Assembly: GCA_022843905.1 (NCBI GenBank) | Contig: JALHMT010000034.1 | Location: 1 to 53,350 of the forward strand | Length of the DNA: 53,350 nucleotides | From: Rubrivivax sp. | GTDB taxonomy: Bacteria; Pseudomonadota; Gammaproteobacteria; Burkholderiales; Burkholderiaceae_C | Direction: 5' to 3' | Shown: positions 41,453 to 49,569 of the stretch, one piece after another | How the letters are laid out: every line of letters starts with the position of its first letter | Numbering within the stretch: position 1 is the first letter of the stretch | The notes under the pieces: model-generated | Told to the model about the DNA's origin: nothing | Databases searched by the model: none | Seen by the model: only the letters and a program-made list of their open reading frames with translations | Made by a program: the position numbers and the translations under genes

Positions 41453-41608
41453 CAAACGCCGCGGAACCGGCTATGCCGGGCCGCTGGCGTTGCCCCCTTG
41501 AGGCGGGCTGAGGCCGGACGCAGGACGCCAGAAGGCGACCTGCGCCTGCCGAAGGCCATCGCGCGATTGCACGCGGGATGGCGCGCGCAGCGCGTAGGGG
41601 GTGGTTCA
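41453..41608 (-). repeat. Stop-anchored GC-rich intergenic repeat, copy 3 (interrupted)
   Basis: On the minus strand it begins at the stop codon of the DUF35 gene (TGA, 41608-41606) with TGAACCACCCCCTACGCGC. After about 75 unrelated bases it resumes with CCTCAAGGGGGCAACGCC and AGCGGCCCGGCATAGCC. The ends align with copies 1 and 2; the middle is an insertion or a diverged, longer variant. Confidence 0.65.
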
Positions 41609-42028
41609 TTTCAATGGACGGAACTTCGGGATGCCGGCTTCGTCGCTGATCGACTCGAACCACACCGTCACGCGCATGCCGATGCGGATGTCCTCGGGCC
41701 GGCAGTCGGCGAGCTGGCCGTACAGGCGCGCGCCGTCGTCGAGGTCGATCAGGCACATCAGCACCGGCAGGTCGGCCTGCCAGCCCTGGTAGTTCATGGC
41801 CACCGAGCGCGAGATGGTGAACGAGTACACCGTGCCGGTGGGCTGGGCGTCGGTCCAGGTCAGCGCACGGCTGCCGCAGTTGATGCACCAGGCCTTGGGG
41901 TGGAAGTTGAACGTGCCGCAGTGGTCGCACTTCTGCAGTACCAGGCGGCCGGCCTTCGCGGCCGTCCAGAACGGTCGCGTCAGGTCGGTGATGGTGGGCA
42001 GCGGCTTGTTGGCAGTGGTGTAGTCCAT
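41606..42028 (-). CDS. Zn-ribbon OB-fold protein (DUF35 type)
   Basis: A 140-residue protein with an N-terminal zinc ribbon (CDHC...CINC, near residues 34-52) and a C-terminal OB fold (GTVYSFTISRS, then VLMCLIDLDDGARLYGQL). Such proteins are obligate partners of thiolase-like enzymes, forming heterotetramers that bring acyl-CoA to the active site; examples are the ChsH2 DUF35 domain with Ltp2. AAGGAG lies before two in-frame ATGs (42034 and 42028); spacing favours 42028. The thiolase-like partner is immediately upstream (17 bases). Confidence 0.87.
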   Translation of the reverse strand: MDYTTANKPLPTITDLTRPFWTAAKAGRLVLQKCDHCGTFNFHPKAWCINCGSRALTWTDAQPTGTVYSFTISRSVAMNYQGWQADLPVLMCLIDLDDGARLYGQLADCRPEDIRIGMRVTVWFESISDEAGIPKFRPLK

Positions 42029-42044
42029 GATCATTCGCTCCTTC

Positions 42045-43253
42045 TCAAGGCTCCGTCGAGAGGACCAGGGAAATGCAGGTGCGGCCAGGGCGGCCATAGG
42101 GAATGCCGCCGAAGCCGCAGGAGATGCCGGTGCGCGCGCCCTTGACCTGCCGCGCGCCGCCTTCGCCGCGCAGCTGCGCCACCGACTCCACCAGCGGCAT
42201 GAAGCCGCCGATGGCGCCACCGGGCTGGCCGCCCGACAGCTGGCCGCCGTCGGTGGACATCGGGAAGTCGCCGTCGAAGTGCAGGTCGTGTTCCTCGACG
42301 AAGCGCCCGCCCTGCCCCTTGGCGCAGAAGCCGTGGTCCTCGATGGTCATGATGGCCACGAAGGGGTAGTCGTCATAGGGCTGGAAGAAGTCAATGTCCT
42401 GGTGCGTCACGCCGGCCATCGCCAGGGCCTTGGGCGCCGACACCGTGAAGCCGGTGTGCGTGACGTCGGGCAGCGCGCGCGAGCCGCGATAGAAGTTGTT
42501 GATCTCGCCGAAACCACGCAGGTACACCGGCCGGTCGGTCAGCGTGCGCGCCGTCTTCGCCGAGGTCACGATGTAGGCCAGTCCGCCGTTGACGATGGGC
42601 ACGCAGTCGAGCAGCCGGATGGGGTCGGACAGCATGCGCGAGTCGAGGTACTCCTGCAGCGTGAAGGGCTTGCGGTAGATGGCGCCTTCGTGCAGTGAGG
42701 CGTGGTAGCGCGCGTTGACCGCCACCTTGCCCATCTGCTCCGGCGTCAGGCCGTGCTCGTGCATGTAGCGCTGCAGCACCAGCGCGAACTGAGCGCTGGC
42801 ACCCATCACGCCGAAGGGCCCCTGGAAGTCCCAGTACACGCCGCGCGTGCGCTCGGGCGACAAGGGCAGGCCCGGCGCCACCGAAGGCATGTTCAGCGGC
42901 GTGTCGGCGCCCACCACCAGCACGCGGTCGACGACGCCGGCGTGGATCATCGCCGCGGCGCGGATCAGCATCGACGAGGCCGAGGCGCCGCCCTGGTCGG
43001 CGCGCAGCAGCACGGTCGGGCTGATGCCGAGGTTCTCGGCCACCGCGGCCGACCAGTTCACCGTGTGCGCCACCTCGGCGTGCGCCACGCCCAGGCCCTG
43101 GCCGTCGAAGTCGTTCTTCGACATGCCGGCCTGCTGCAGGGCGAGGTCCGCCGCCCAGGCGATGTAGTCGTCGACGGTGCGCACCGGCTCGCCCGGCTTG
43201 GCCCGGCTGTAGGGGGTTCGGCCGCAGCCGACGATGGCGACTTCTGATCGCAT
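42045..43253 (-). CDS. Thiolase-fold protein lacking thiolase catalytic residues, possible aldolase
   Basis: A 402-residue protein of the thiolase/SCP-x lipid-transfer family. In place of the nucleophile motif (CATGSS) it has GGASASS at residues 88-94, the position of Cys being Gly; the HDCF-type His motif reads YDDYP; and the GHP motif reads GQPGGAIG. Only the C-terminal Cys region (SCGFGG) remains. Thiolysis by the usual mechanism is therefore unlikely. With a DUF35 partner encoded next to it, it resembles Ltp2-type retro-aldolases that cleave beta-hydroxyacyl-CoA. Enoyl-CoA hydratase, which would make such a substrate, is the next gene upstream. Confidence 0.85.
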   Translation of the reverse strand: MRSEVAIVGCGRTPYSRAKPGEPVRTVDDYIAWAADLALQQAGMSKNDFDGQGLGVAHAEVAHTVNWSAAVAENLGISPTVLLRADQGGASASSMLIRAAAMIHAGVVDRVLVVGADTPLNMPSVAPGLPLSPERTRGVYWDFQGPFGVMGASAQFALVLQRYMHEHGLTPEQMGKVAVNARYHASLHEGAIYRKPFTLQEYLDSRMLSDPIRLLDCVPIVNGGLAYIVTSAKTARTLTDRPVYLRGFGEINNFYRGSRALPDVTHTGFTVSAPKALAMAGVTHQDIDFFQPYDDYPFVAIMTIEDHGFCAKGQGGRFVEEHDLHFDGDFPMSTDGGQLSGGQPGGAIGGFMPLVESVAQLRGEGGARQVKGARTGISCGFGGIPYGRPGRTCISLVLSTEP

Positions 43254-43303
43254 GGAATGGGGTCCTTGGTCGTGTGAGGTGGTGGCGCCGCCAGGCTGCT
43301 GCT

Positions 43304-44083
43304 TCAGCAGCCCAGGAAGCGCGGGGGGCGCCGTTCGGCAAAGGCGGCCATGCCCTCGCGCTTGTCGGCGGTGTCGAAGAGCAGCTCGAAGGCACGGCGC
43401 TCGAGCATCAGTCCGGCGGCCAGCGGGGTGTCCTCGGCGGCCAGTGCCGCCTGCTTGAGCAGGCGCAGGGCGACCGGCGGCCGCGAGGCGATGAGCCTGG
43501 CGAGTTCCACCGCTCTTGCCTGCAGCGCGTCGTCGTCGACGACCTCGCTGGCCAGGCCGATGGCCAGCGCCTCTTCGGCGCCGATCGGCTCGCCGCTCAT
43601 CAGCAGCTTCATCGCGCGGTACTTGCCCAGCGCGCGCACCAGGCGCTGCGTGGCGCCGCCGCCGGGCATGATGCCCACCGACACCTCGGGCTGGCCGAAG
43701 CGCGCGCTGCGCCCGGCCAGGATGATGTCGGCATGCTGGGCCAGTTCGCAGCCGCCGCCCAGCGCCGGGCCGGCCACGGCGGCGATGATGGGCTTGCCGC
43801 AGTCGGCGATGGCCTTCCAGTGGCGCGGCGCGTCCAGCCGCCACACTTCGGCAGCGCCCAGTGAGGCGAACTCCTTCAGATCGGCACCGGCCGCGAAGCA
43901 GGTGTCGCTGCCGGTCACGATGACGCAACGCACCGCGGCGTCGCGGTCGAGTTCGGTGAACAGGCGGGCCAGCTCCAGCCGCATCGCGTTGTTCAGGGCG
44001 TTGCGCGCCTGCGGCCGGTTCAGTCGCAGTCGCACCACGCCGTCATCCGGCTGGTCCACCAGCACCGTGCCGTCATCGGCCAT
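43304..44083 (-). CDS. Enoyl-CoA hydratase/isomerase family protein
   Basis: A 259-residue crotonase-fold enzyme. LNRPQARNALNNAM is the N-terminal signature, FAAGADLKEFAS supplies the first oxyanion-hole backbone NH, and VAGPALGGGCELA the second. A catalytic Glu is present in GQPEVSVGIMPGGGATQRL, consistent with hydratase activity. AGACAAGC precedes the ATG. It is the first gene of the minus-strand operon, divergent from the LysR gene 44185 with about 100 bases between them. Confidence 0.9.
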   Translation of the reverse strand: MADDGTVLVDQPDDGVVRLRLNRPQARNALNNAMRLELARLFTELDRDAAVRCVIVTGSDTCFAAGADLKEFASLGAAEVWRLDAPRHWKAIADCGKPIIAAVAGPALGGGCELAQHADIILAGRSARFGQPEVSVGIMPGGGATQRLVRALGKYRAMKLLMSGEPIGAEEALAIGLASEVVDDDALQARAVELARLIASRPPVALRLLKQAALAAEDTPLAAGLMLERRAFELLFDTADKREGMAAFAERRPPRFLGC

Positions 44084-44135
44084 GGGGCTTGTCTCCTGCA
44101 GTTGGGTCTGGCCTCAGTGTGGGCGCCGGCCGCCC

Positions 44136-44181
44136 ATTCGGCAACTTTTGATCTCGAATGGGCAATATTCAGATTCCGAAT
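44136..44181. promoter_or_regulatory. Phased LysR-type operator half-sites
   Basis: GAAT (44156-44159), ATTC (44167-44170) and GAAT (44178-44181) are each separated by 7 bases; the last pair is ATTC-N7-GAAT, a T-N11-A LysR box. A further ATTC lies at 44136-44139. The array fills the divergent promoter region between the hydratase operon and the LysR gene. Confidence 0.55.
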
Positions 44182-44184
44182 ACG

Positions 44185-45099
44185 ATGTCGGTCGTGAACC
44201 TGCGCACCCTGGACCTCAATCTGCTGCTGATCTTCGATGCCATCTACGGCGAGCGCAGCATCTCCAAGGCGGCCCGCAAGCTGCACCTGTCGCAACCCAC
44301 GGTCAGCAATGCACTCGCTCGCCTGCGGGAGCGCCTGCAGGACCCGCTGTTCGAGCGCACGGCCGGCGGCATGCTGCCGACCGCACGCGCCAGGACCCTG
44401 GCCGACCCGATCCGCCAGGCCCTGACCACGCTGGAGCGCGGCCTGCGCGGCAACGACAGCTTCGACTTCGCGCACGCCGAGCGCGAGTTCGTGATCGCGG
44501 TGGAAGACTACGGCGAGTCGGTGATCCTGCCCGGCTTCATCCAGTGGCTGGCCGAGGTGGCGCCGGGCCTGCGCATCCGCATCCGGGCCGAGGTCAGTGC
44601 AGCGATCAAGGCCGAACTTCGGGACGGCACCATCGACCTGGCGCTCGACTATTTCCCCTTGCAGGAGGCGCGGTTTTCGAATCAGTGCGTGCTCACCGAG
44701 ACGCTGATGTGCCTGTCGCGGCGCGACCACCCGGGCCTGGGCGAGCGGCTGACGCTGGAGACCTACCTGGCGATGCGCCACATCGTGCTGGGCACGCCGT
44801 CGAACTCGCGGCCGATGATCGACCTGGCGTTGTCCAAGCGCGGCCTGCAGCGCCGGATCGCCGTCACCGTGCCGCACTTCATCTCGATGCCGGTGATGGT
44901 GCAGAGCACCGACATGGTCTGCACGCTGCCGCGGCGCATGGCGCAGCTCTACGCCGACAACTTCAGGCTGAAGTCGCACCCGCTGCCGCTGCGCGTGCCG
45001 CAGTTCCCGGTCTACCTGATCTGCCATGACTCGCCCGCCGCCGATGCGGGCCATCGATGGCTGCGCAAGCACCTGGTGGAGTTCTGCCAGCGCCTGTGA
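44185..45099 (+). CDS. LysR-family regulator of the divergent acyl-CoA operon
   Basis: A 304-residue LTTR of the NodD/SyrM-like subgroup: LRTLDLNLLLIFDAIYGERSISKAARKLHLSQPTVSNALARLRE is its winged HTH, and the effector domain begins near residue 90 (FVIAVEDYGESVILPGF). An ATG at 44158 would add nine residues but lies inside the operator array, so 44185 is chosen. Its divergent position and the LysR boxes suggest that it controls the hydratase-to-Bug operon. The inducer is presumably the carboxylate or its CoA ester. Confidence 0.9.
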   Translation: MSVVNLRTLDLNLLLIFDAIYGERSISKAARKLHLSQPTVSNALARLRERLQDPLFERTAGGMLPTARARTLADPIRQALTTLERGLRGNDSFDFAHAEREFVIAVEDYGESVILPGFIQWLAEVAPGLRIRIRAEVSAAIKAELRDGTIDLALDYFPLQEARFSNQCVLTETLMCLSRRDHPGLGERLTLETYLAMRHIVLGTPSNSRPMIDLALSKRGLQRRIAVTVPHFISMPVMVQSTDMVCTLPRRMAQLYADNFRLKSHPLPLRVPQFPVYLICHDSPAADAGHRWLRKHLVEFCQRL

Positions 45100-45120
45100 C
45101 GGACCGGCGGCTACGATGCC

Positions 45121-46110
45121 TCAGGACCTGCCGCCGGCCAGGCGCGCATCCTTCTCGGGCTTCAGGCGCAGCGCCCACAGCACGCCGGCCACCAGCAGCA
45201 CGATGCCGACGAGGGTCCAGGCCTCCGGCGCGCGGCCACGCAGCATGAACGCGTAAGCCAGAGCTGCCAAGGTCTCGAACACGATCAGCGGCCCGACCAG
45301 CGTGGTCGGCAGGCGCTGGCTGGCTTCGTTCCAGCACAAGGTGCCCAGCCAGGAAGCAAACAGGCCGATGGCGAACATGAGGGCCAGGAACCGCCAGGGG
45401 TCCGGCCCCAGGGGCATCTCGAAGTCCTGGCCGCTGAGCTCCACCCAGCCCCAGAACAGCGCGAAGCCGATGGCCGCCAGCGGCAGCGTGGCGATGCCCT
45501 GGGCGGTGGCCCAGGTGCTGGCGGAACGGTCGGGGTGGGCGCGCATCCAGTCGGCGTTGCGCAGCGGGTACCAGGTCCAGCAGACCACTGCACCCACGGC
45601 CAGCAGCGCACCCAGGGCGTAGTCGGCCAGCGAGCCGGCGGGGTCGCGCTGCAAGGCCTGCAGCTCGGCGTGGTTGACGGCGGCGATGCCCAGCGCGATG
45701 AGGGCCAGCGAGGGCAGCAGCTTGAGCCACGGCAGGCGGCCGTCGCGCTTCGCATCGCGCAGGTTCGAGGCGATCGCGATGACCACCGGCAGCGTGCCGA
45801 TGATCATCGTGGGCAGCGGCCCGCCGGCACGCTGGATGGCCGCGGCCAGGAAGCTGTAGTAGACGAGGTTGCCCACCATCGACAGCTTGGCGGCTTCGAT
45901 CCAGTCGGCACGGGAGAGCTGCGCGATGCGCGCGCGGTCCAGCCACGCCAGCGGCAGCGCGATCAGCCCGAACGCCAGGTAGCGGCCGACACTCTGCAGC
46001 ACCGCGGGGTACTGTGGCAACAGTTGCGGCGCCACGAACACCAGGCCCCACAACAGGCCCGCTGCCAGCGCGAACAGCGTGCCGGTGATGAGTGCCCTGC
46101 GATGACCCAC
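45121..46110 (-). CDS. EamA/DMT-superfamily transporter
   Basis: A 329-residue membrane protein with ten predicted transmembrane helices in two EamA repeats. Visible are LLWGLVFVAPQLLPQYP, GRYLAFGLIALPLAW, AGGPLPTMIIGTLPVVIAIASNL in the first half and ASQRLPTTLVGPLIVFETLAALAYAF in the second. The family exports metabolites and amino acids; the substrate is unknown. GTG start at 46110, with TTTATC upstream as a possible -10. It converges with the LysR gene across 21 bases. Confidence 0.86.
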   Translation of the reverse strand: MGHRRALITGTLFALAAGLLWGLVFVAPQLLPQYPAVLQSVGRYLAFGLIALPLAWLDRARIAQLSRADWIEAAKLSMVGNLVYYSFLAAAIQRAGGPLPTMIIGTLPVVIAIASNLRDAKRDGRLPWLKLLPSLALIALGIAAVNHAELQALQRDPAGSLADYALGALLAVGAVVCWTWYPLRNADWMRAHPDRSASTWATAQGIATLPLAAIGFALFWGWVELSGQDFEMPLGPDPWRFLALMFAIGLFASWLGTLCWNEASQRLPTTLVGPLIVFETLAALAYAFMLRGRAPEAWTLVGIVLLVAGVLWALRLKPEKDARLAGGRS

Positions 46111-46195
46111 GGACTGCGCACCTCGTCGAGATAAAACCGTCGATCATCGCATCGATCGCGCGGCCGGCCTCACCGGACCGGAGGTGATGCGGCGC

Positions 46196-47680
46196 TCAGC
46201 GCGGCCCGGCGACGAGCGACACGGCTTCCAGGTCGAGCGCGGCGTGCGGGATGCGCAGCACTCCAGCCGCCGAAGAGGCCAGGGAAGCCAGCGAGGGGCC
46301 GGCGGCCTGGACGTCGGTGGCGATCACCGTGCGCAGCGAGGCCGCAGTCCAGGTGCGGCGGGCAAAGTCGCGCACCTGGTCCGGCGTCACGGCCAGCACC
46401 TGTTCGGTGTAGCGCGACAGCTCGGCCAGCGGCAGGCCCTGGAACCACTGGCCGGCCACCAGTCCGGCCAGCCCGGCGGTGGTCTCCATCTGGCGCGCGA
46501 AGCTGCCCACCAGGGTGGCCTTGCGCGCATCGAGCTCCTCGGCAGACGTGGGTTGGTCGCCGATGAGCAGCATCTCTTCGCGCATCAGCGTCGCGACGAG
46601 CGCCGCATTGGGGTGGTTGGTCTGGGTGCTGGCAGTGACCAGCCCGCCCACGTCCTGCAATTCACCGGCGCTGGATGCGCCGTAGCTCAGGCCGCGGCGG
46701 ATGCGCACGGCCTGGTTCAGGCGTGCCGAATAGCCGCCGCCCAGCAGCGTGTTGGCCACCTCCGCCACGCGGCGCTCGGGCGACGACAAGGCCACGAAGG
46801 GCGCGGCGATGACCACGCTGCTCTGACCGCTGCCCGGCATCTCGACGATGACCAGCGGCGCGGCCAGCGGGCTGGCCGGATCGATCCTCAGCACCGGCAC
46901 CGCCATGCGGTTGGCGGGCCAGGCACCGAAGCGCTCGCGCGCCAGGAACTCGGCGCGCTCGGCGTCGATGTCGCCCGCCAGCACCAGCACCGCGCGATCG
47001 GGCCGGTACCAGGAGGCGTGGAAGCGGCGCAGTTCGGCCGCGCCGATGCGCTGCACCGAGGCCGGTGTCGGCGAGCCGCCATGGACGCTGCCGCCCCAGT
47101 AGGCGCGGCGCGCCACCAGGGTCGCCACGTCGCCGGGGCTGGACAGGCTCACACGAAGGGCGTCGACGAGTTGCGTGCGGGCGCGCTCGAGTTCGTCGGA
47201 CGACAGCGTGGGGCGCCGCACGACGTCGGCCATCAGCGACAAGGCCTGCGGCAGCTTGGGCGTGGTGACCGTCATCGACACGCTGGACGCGCGCCATCCG
47301 GTGCTGATGTCGAGCACGCTGCCCAGAGCTTCGGCCTGGCGCGCCAGTTCGGCGGCACCGACGGCCCTGCCGCCGCGCTGCGCGCCTTTGCTCAGCAGGC
47401 TGGCGGTCAGTGCGGCCAGGCCGGCCCGGTCGTGGGGATCGGCCTCGCGGCCGGCGCGCACCAACAGCGTTGCAGTGACCAGCGGGACACCCTGGCGACG
47501 CACCGCCAGCAGTTGCATGCCGGAAGGCAGCCGCGCCTCGTGCACCGGCGGCACGACGATGGGCCGCGGCAGCCCGGGTTCAGGGGGGGCGTCCACGCCC
47601 GGCGTCGCAGCAAGCGCCGGCATCGCGGTCCAGGCGGCCGCCAGCCGCGCCGCCGTCGCCACCAGCATGCGCCGCTTCAT
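46196..47680 (-). CDS. M16-family peptidase-like protein, inactive subunit
   Basis: A 494-residue periplasmic protein with a signal peptide (ending PALAA) and two M16 domains. At the position of the zinc motif it reads DRAGLAALTASLLSKG, so HxxEH is missing and it cannot bind zinc. The C-terminal domain keeps the Arg-Tyr pair in RIRRGLSYGASS that completes the active site of the partner chain. Paired active/inactive M16 chains form heterodimers (like mitochondrial MPP). Its start overlaps the stop of the active subunit gene (ATGA), supporting equal stoichiometry. Confidence 0.88.
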   Translation of the reverse strand: MKRRMLVATAARLAAAWTAMPALAATPGVDAPPEPGLPRPIVVPPVHEARLPSGMQLLAVRRQGVPLVTATLLVRAGREADPHDRAGLAALTASLLSKGAQRGGRAVGAAELARQAEALGSVLDISTGWRASSVSMTVTTPKLPQALSLMADVVRRPTLSSDELERARTQLVDALRVSLSSPGDVATLVARRAYWGGSVHGGSPTPASVQRIGAAELRRFHASWYRPDRAVLVLAGDIDAERAEFLARERFGAWPANRMAVPVLRIDPASPLAAPLVIVEMPGSGQSSVVIAAPFVALSSPERRVAEVANTLLGGGYSARLNQAVRIRRGLSYGASSAGELQDVGGLVTASTQTNHPNAALVATLMREEMLLIGDQPTSAEELDARKATLVGSFARQMETTAGLAGLVAGQWFQGLPLAELSRYTEQVLAVTPDQVRDFARRTWTAASLRTVIATDVQAAGPSLASLASSAAGVLRIPHAALDLEAVSLVAGPR

Positions 47681-49026
47681 CGCGGACCGGCCGCGTCGCC
47701 GGCCACGTAGGTGACGACCGCCTTGCGCCGGTCCAGCACGTGGCGGCGCAGCGCACGCTGCACGTCGGCGCCGGTGACCGCCTGCAGCGCAGGCAGCTCC
47801 AGATCGGCACGTGCCGCATCGCCGTGGTCGATGATGGCCTGGCCGGCAGCAGCAGCCCGGCCCTCGGGCTTCTGTCGGCGTTCCAGGGCTGCGGTCAGCA
47901 GCTTCGTGCGAACCTTGTCGAGTTCGTCGGCGCGGATGGGGCTGCGCGCCAGCCGTTCGATCTCGCCCAGCAGCAGCCGCTCCAGGCGGGGCAGCGATGC
48001 GCCCGCTGCGGCGATCGCGTAGGCCACGAGCAAACCCGCATCGACGTTCAGGGCGGCTTCGAATCCGGCCTGCTGCGCCTGCCGGGCGCGATAGACCAGC
48101 GACTCGTTCAGCCGCGACGATTCGCCGCCGGACAGCAGCGCCGAGGCCACCCGCAAGGCGGGCGCATCGGCGTGCGAAGCGGGCGGGCCCTTCCACAGCA
48201 CCGCCAGCGCGGGCAGCGGCACGTTGGGCGCGCGCAAGGCCACGCGCACGTCCCGGCGGCGCGGCGGTTCGCGCACCGTCACGCGCGGAACGGGAACAGC
48301 CGGGCGTTCCAGCGGGCCGAAGTAGCGGTCGACCCAGGCGTCGAACTGTGCCGGATCGAAGCCGCCGGCCACCACCAGCACGGCGTTGTCGGGCCGGTAG
48401 TAGGTGGCGTGGAAGCTGCGCACGTCGGCCAGGGTGGCGGCGGCCAGGTCCTCGATGCTGCCGATCACCGGGTTGCGGTAGGGATGGCGCTCGAAACCGA
48501 TGCGCGGCAACGCGTTGAACAGCCGTCCGTACGGATCGGCCAGCACCCCCTGGCGAAACTCTTCCTGCACCACCGAGCGCTCGCTGTCGAAGTTGAGCTG
48601 GTCGACGTTGAGGAAGGCCATGCGCTCGGCCTCGGCCCACAGCAGTCGCTCGAGATGATGGGATGGGACCTGGGCCTGGTAGACGGTGACGTCTTCGGAG
48701 GTGTAGGCGTTGTTCTCTCCACCCACGTCCTCGGTCAGACGATCGAACATCTCGGCACGCATGTGGCGCGTGCTCTTGAACATCATGTGCTCGAAGAGAT
48801 GGGCGAAGCCGGATCGACCGGGCGGATCGTCCTTGCCGCCCACGCGATACCAGACCTGCACTGCCACGGTGGCGTCACCCGCATCGGGCAGTGCCACGAC
48901 CTGCAGACCATTGGCCAGGATGCGCTGGCGGATGACAAGCGGTGCCGGCGACAGTGAGGCCGCCCGGGTGCTGCCGACCGGACCCAGCAGGGCCAGCGCC
49001 GAGACCAGGACGTGACGACGCCGCAC
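47677..49026 (-). CDS. M16-family zinc metallopeptidase, active subunit
   Basis: A 449-residue exported peptidase. The signal peptide (MRRRHVLVSALALLGPVGSTRA) is followed by the inverted zinc motif H76-L-F-E79-H80 in SGFAHLFEHMMFKST. The third ligand is a Glu in SERSVVQEEF, downstream as expected. The second M16 domain is present but degenerate. It probably degrades peptides in the periplasm together with the downstream inactive subunit. Confidence 0.92.
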   Translation of the reverse strand: MRRRHVLVSALALLGPVGSTRAASLSPAPLVIRQRILANGLQVVALPDAGDATVAVQVWYRVGGKDDPPGRSGFAHLFEHMMFKSTRHMRAEMFDRLTEDVGGENNAYTSEDVTVYQAQVPSHHLERLLWAEAERMAFLNVDQLNFDSERSVVQEEFRQGVLADPYGRLFNALPRIGFERHPYRNPVIGSIEDLAAATLADVRSFHATYYRPDNAVLVVAGGFDPAQFDAWVDRYFGPLERPAVPVPRVTVREPPRRRDVRVALRAPNVPLPALAVLWKGPPASHADAPALRVASALLSGGESSRLNESLVYRARQAQQAGFEAALNVDAGLLVAYAIAAAGASLPRLERLLLGEIERLARSPIRADELDKVRTKLLTAALERRQKPEGRAAAAGQAIIDHGDAARADLELPALQAVTGADVQRALRRHVLDRRKAVVTYVAGDAAGPR

Positions 49027-49073
49027 CGGACGGCCCCCGCCGGGGATGGGCGGCGCGGCCGTCCGTGCGTTGT

Positions 49074-49412
49074 TCAGACGGCGAAGTCCTGCAAGGTCTT
49101 GCCGCTGGCCAGCGCTTCTCGCAGCCAGCGGGGACGCGGGCCGCGTCCGCCCCAGACATTGCCAGCGGCGTCGCGGAACTTGGCGCCACGGCTTGCCTTG
49201 GGCGAACGACCCTTTCGCGGCGACGCGGACGTGCTCTTGCGGCCGGTGGCAGCACGGCCGCCGAAGCCGAGATCGCCGGGGGTCAGGCCGTAGACGGTGA
49301 TGGCGTCCTTGATGCGCGCGATGACGCCTTCGATCTCTTCGCGCTTCAGGCGCTCGGCCTCGCCCTTGAGGGTTTCAATCTGCTGGATGACTTCTGCGTA
49401 GGTCTTGCTCAT
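49074..49412 (-). CDS. H-NS-family nucleoid-associated protein
   Basis: A 112-residue protein with an N-terminal coiled-coil oligomerisation part (IQQIETLKGEAERLKREEIEGVIARIKDAI), a basic Lys/Arg/Ser linker (GRKSTSASPRKGRSPKASRG) and the C-terminal AT-hook-like DNA-binding domain KFRDAAGNVWGGRGPRPRWLREAL. This is the BpH3/MvaT-like form of H-NS found in betaproteobacteria. It silences AT-rich, often foreign, DNA. It stands alone; the upstream region is relatively AT-rich, consistent with autoregulation. Confidence 0.92.
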   Translation of the reverse strand: MSKTYAEVIQQIETLKGEAERLKREEIEGVIARIKDAITVYGLTPGDLGFGGRAATGRKSTSASPRKGRSPKASRGAKFRDAAGNVWGGRGPRPRWLREALASGKTLQDFAV

Positions 49413-49500
49413 GGGAGGGTCCAGAAAGGCCCTGTTCCTCCTGGTCGGCTCTCATTGAATTGGCCAACTCTACAGATGCGGGTTGTTCGACGACAAACCC

Positions 49501-49520
49501 GCGGACCATACCATGTCCGC
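49501..49520. terminator. Hairpin between the PEP-CTERM and H-NS genes
   Basis: GCGGAC-N8-GTCCGC, followed on the minus strand by GGGTTTGTC. It is likely the terminator of the PEP-CTERM gene; an operator for the H-NS gene is the alternative. Confidence 0.45.
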
Positions 49521-49569
49521 AATGTGCGGAATGAGGAGCCATTGCAAACCGGCAGTCAACGCCGCACGC

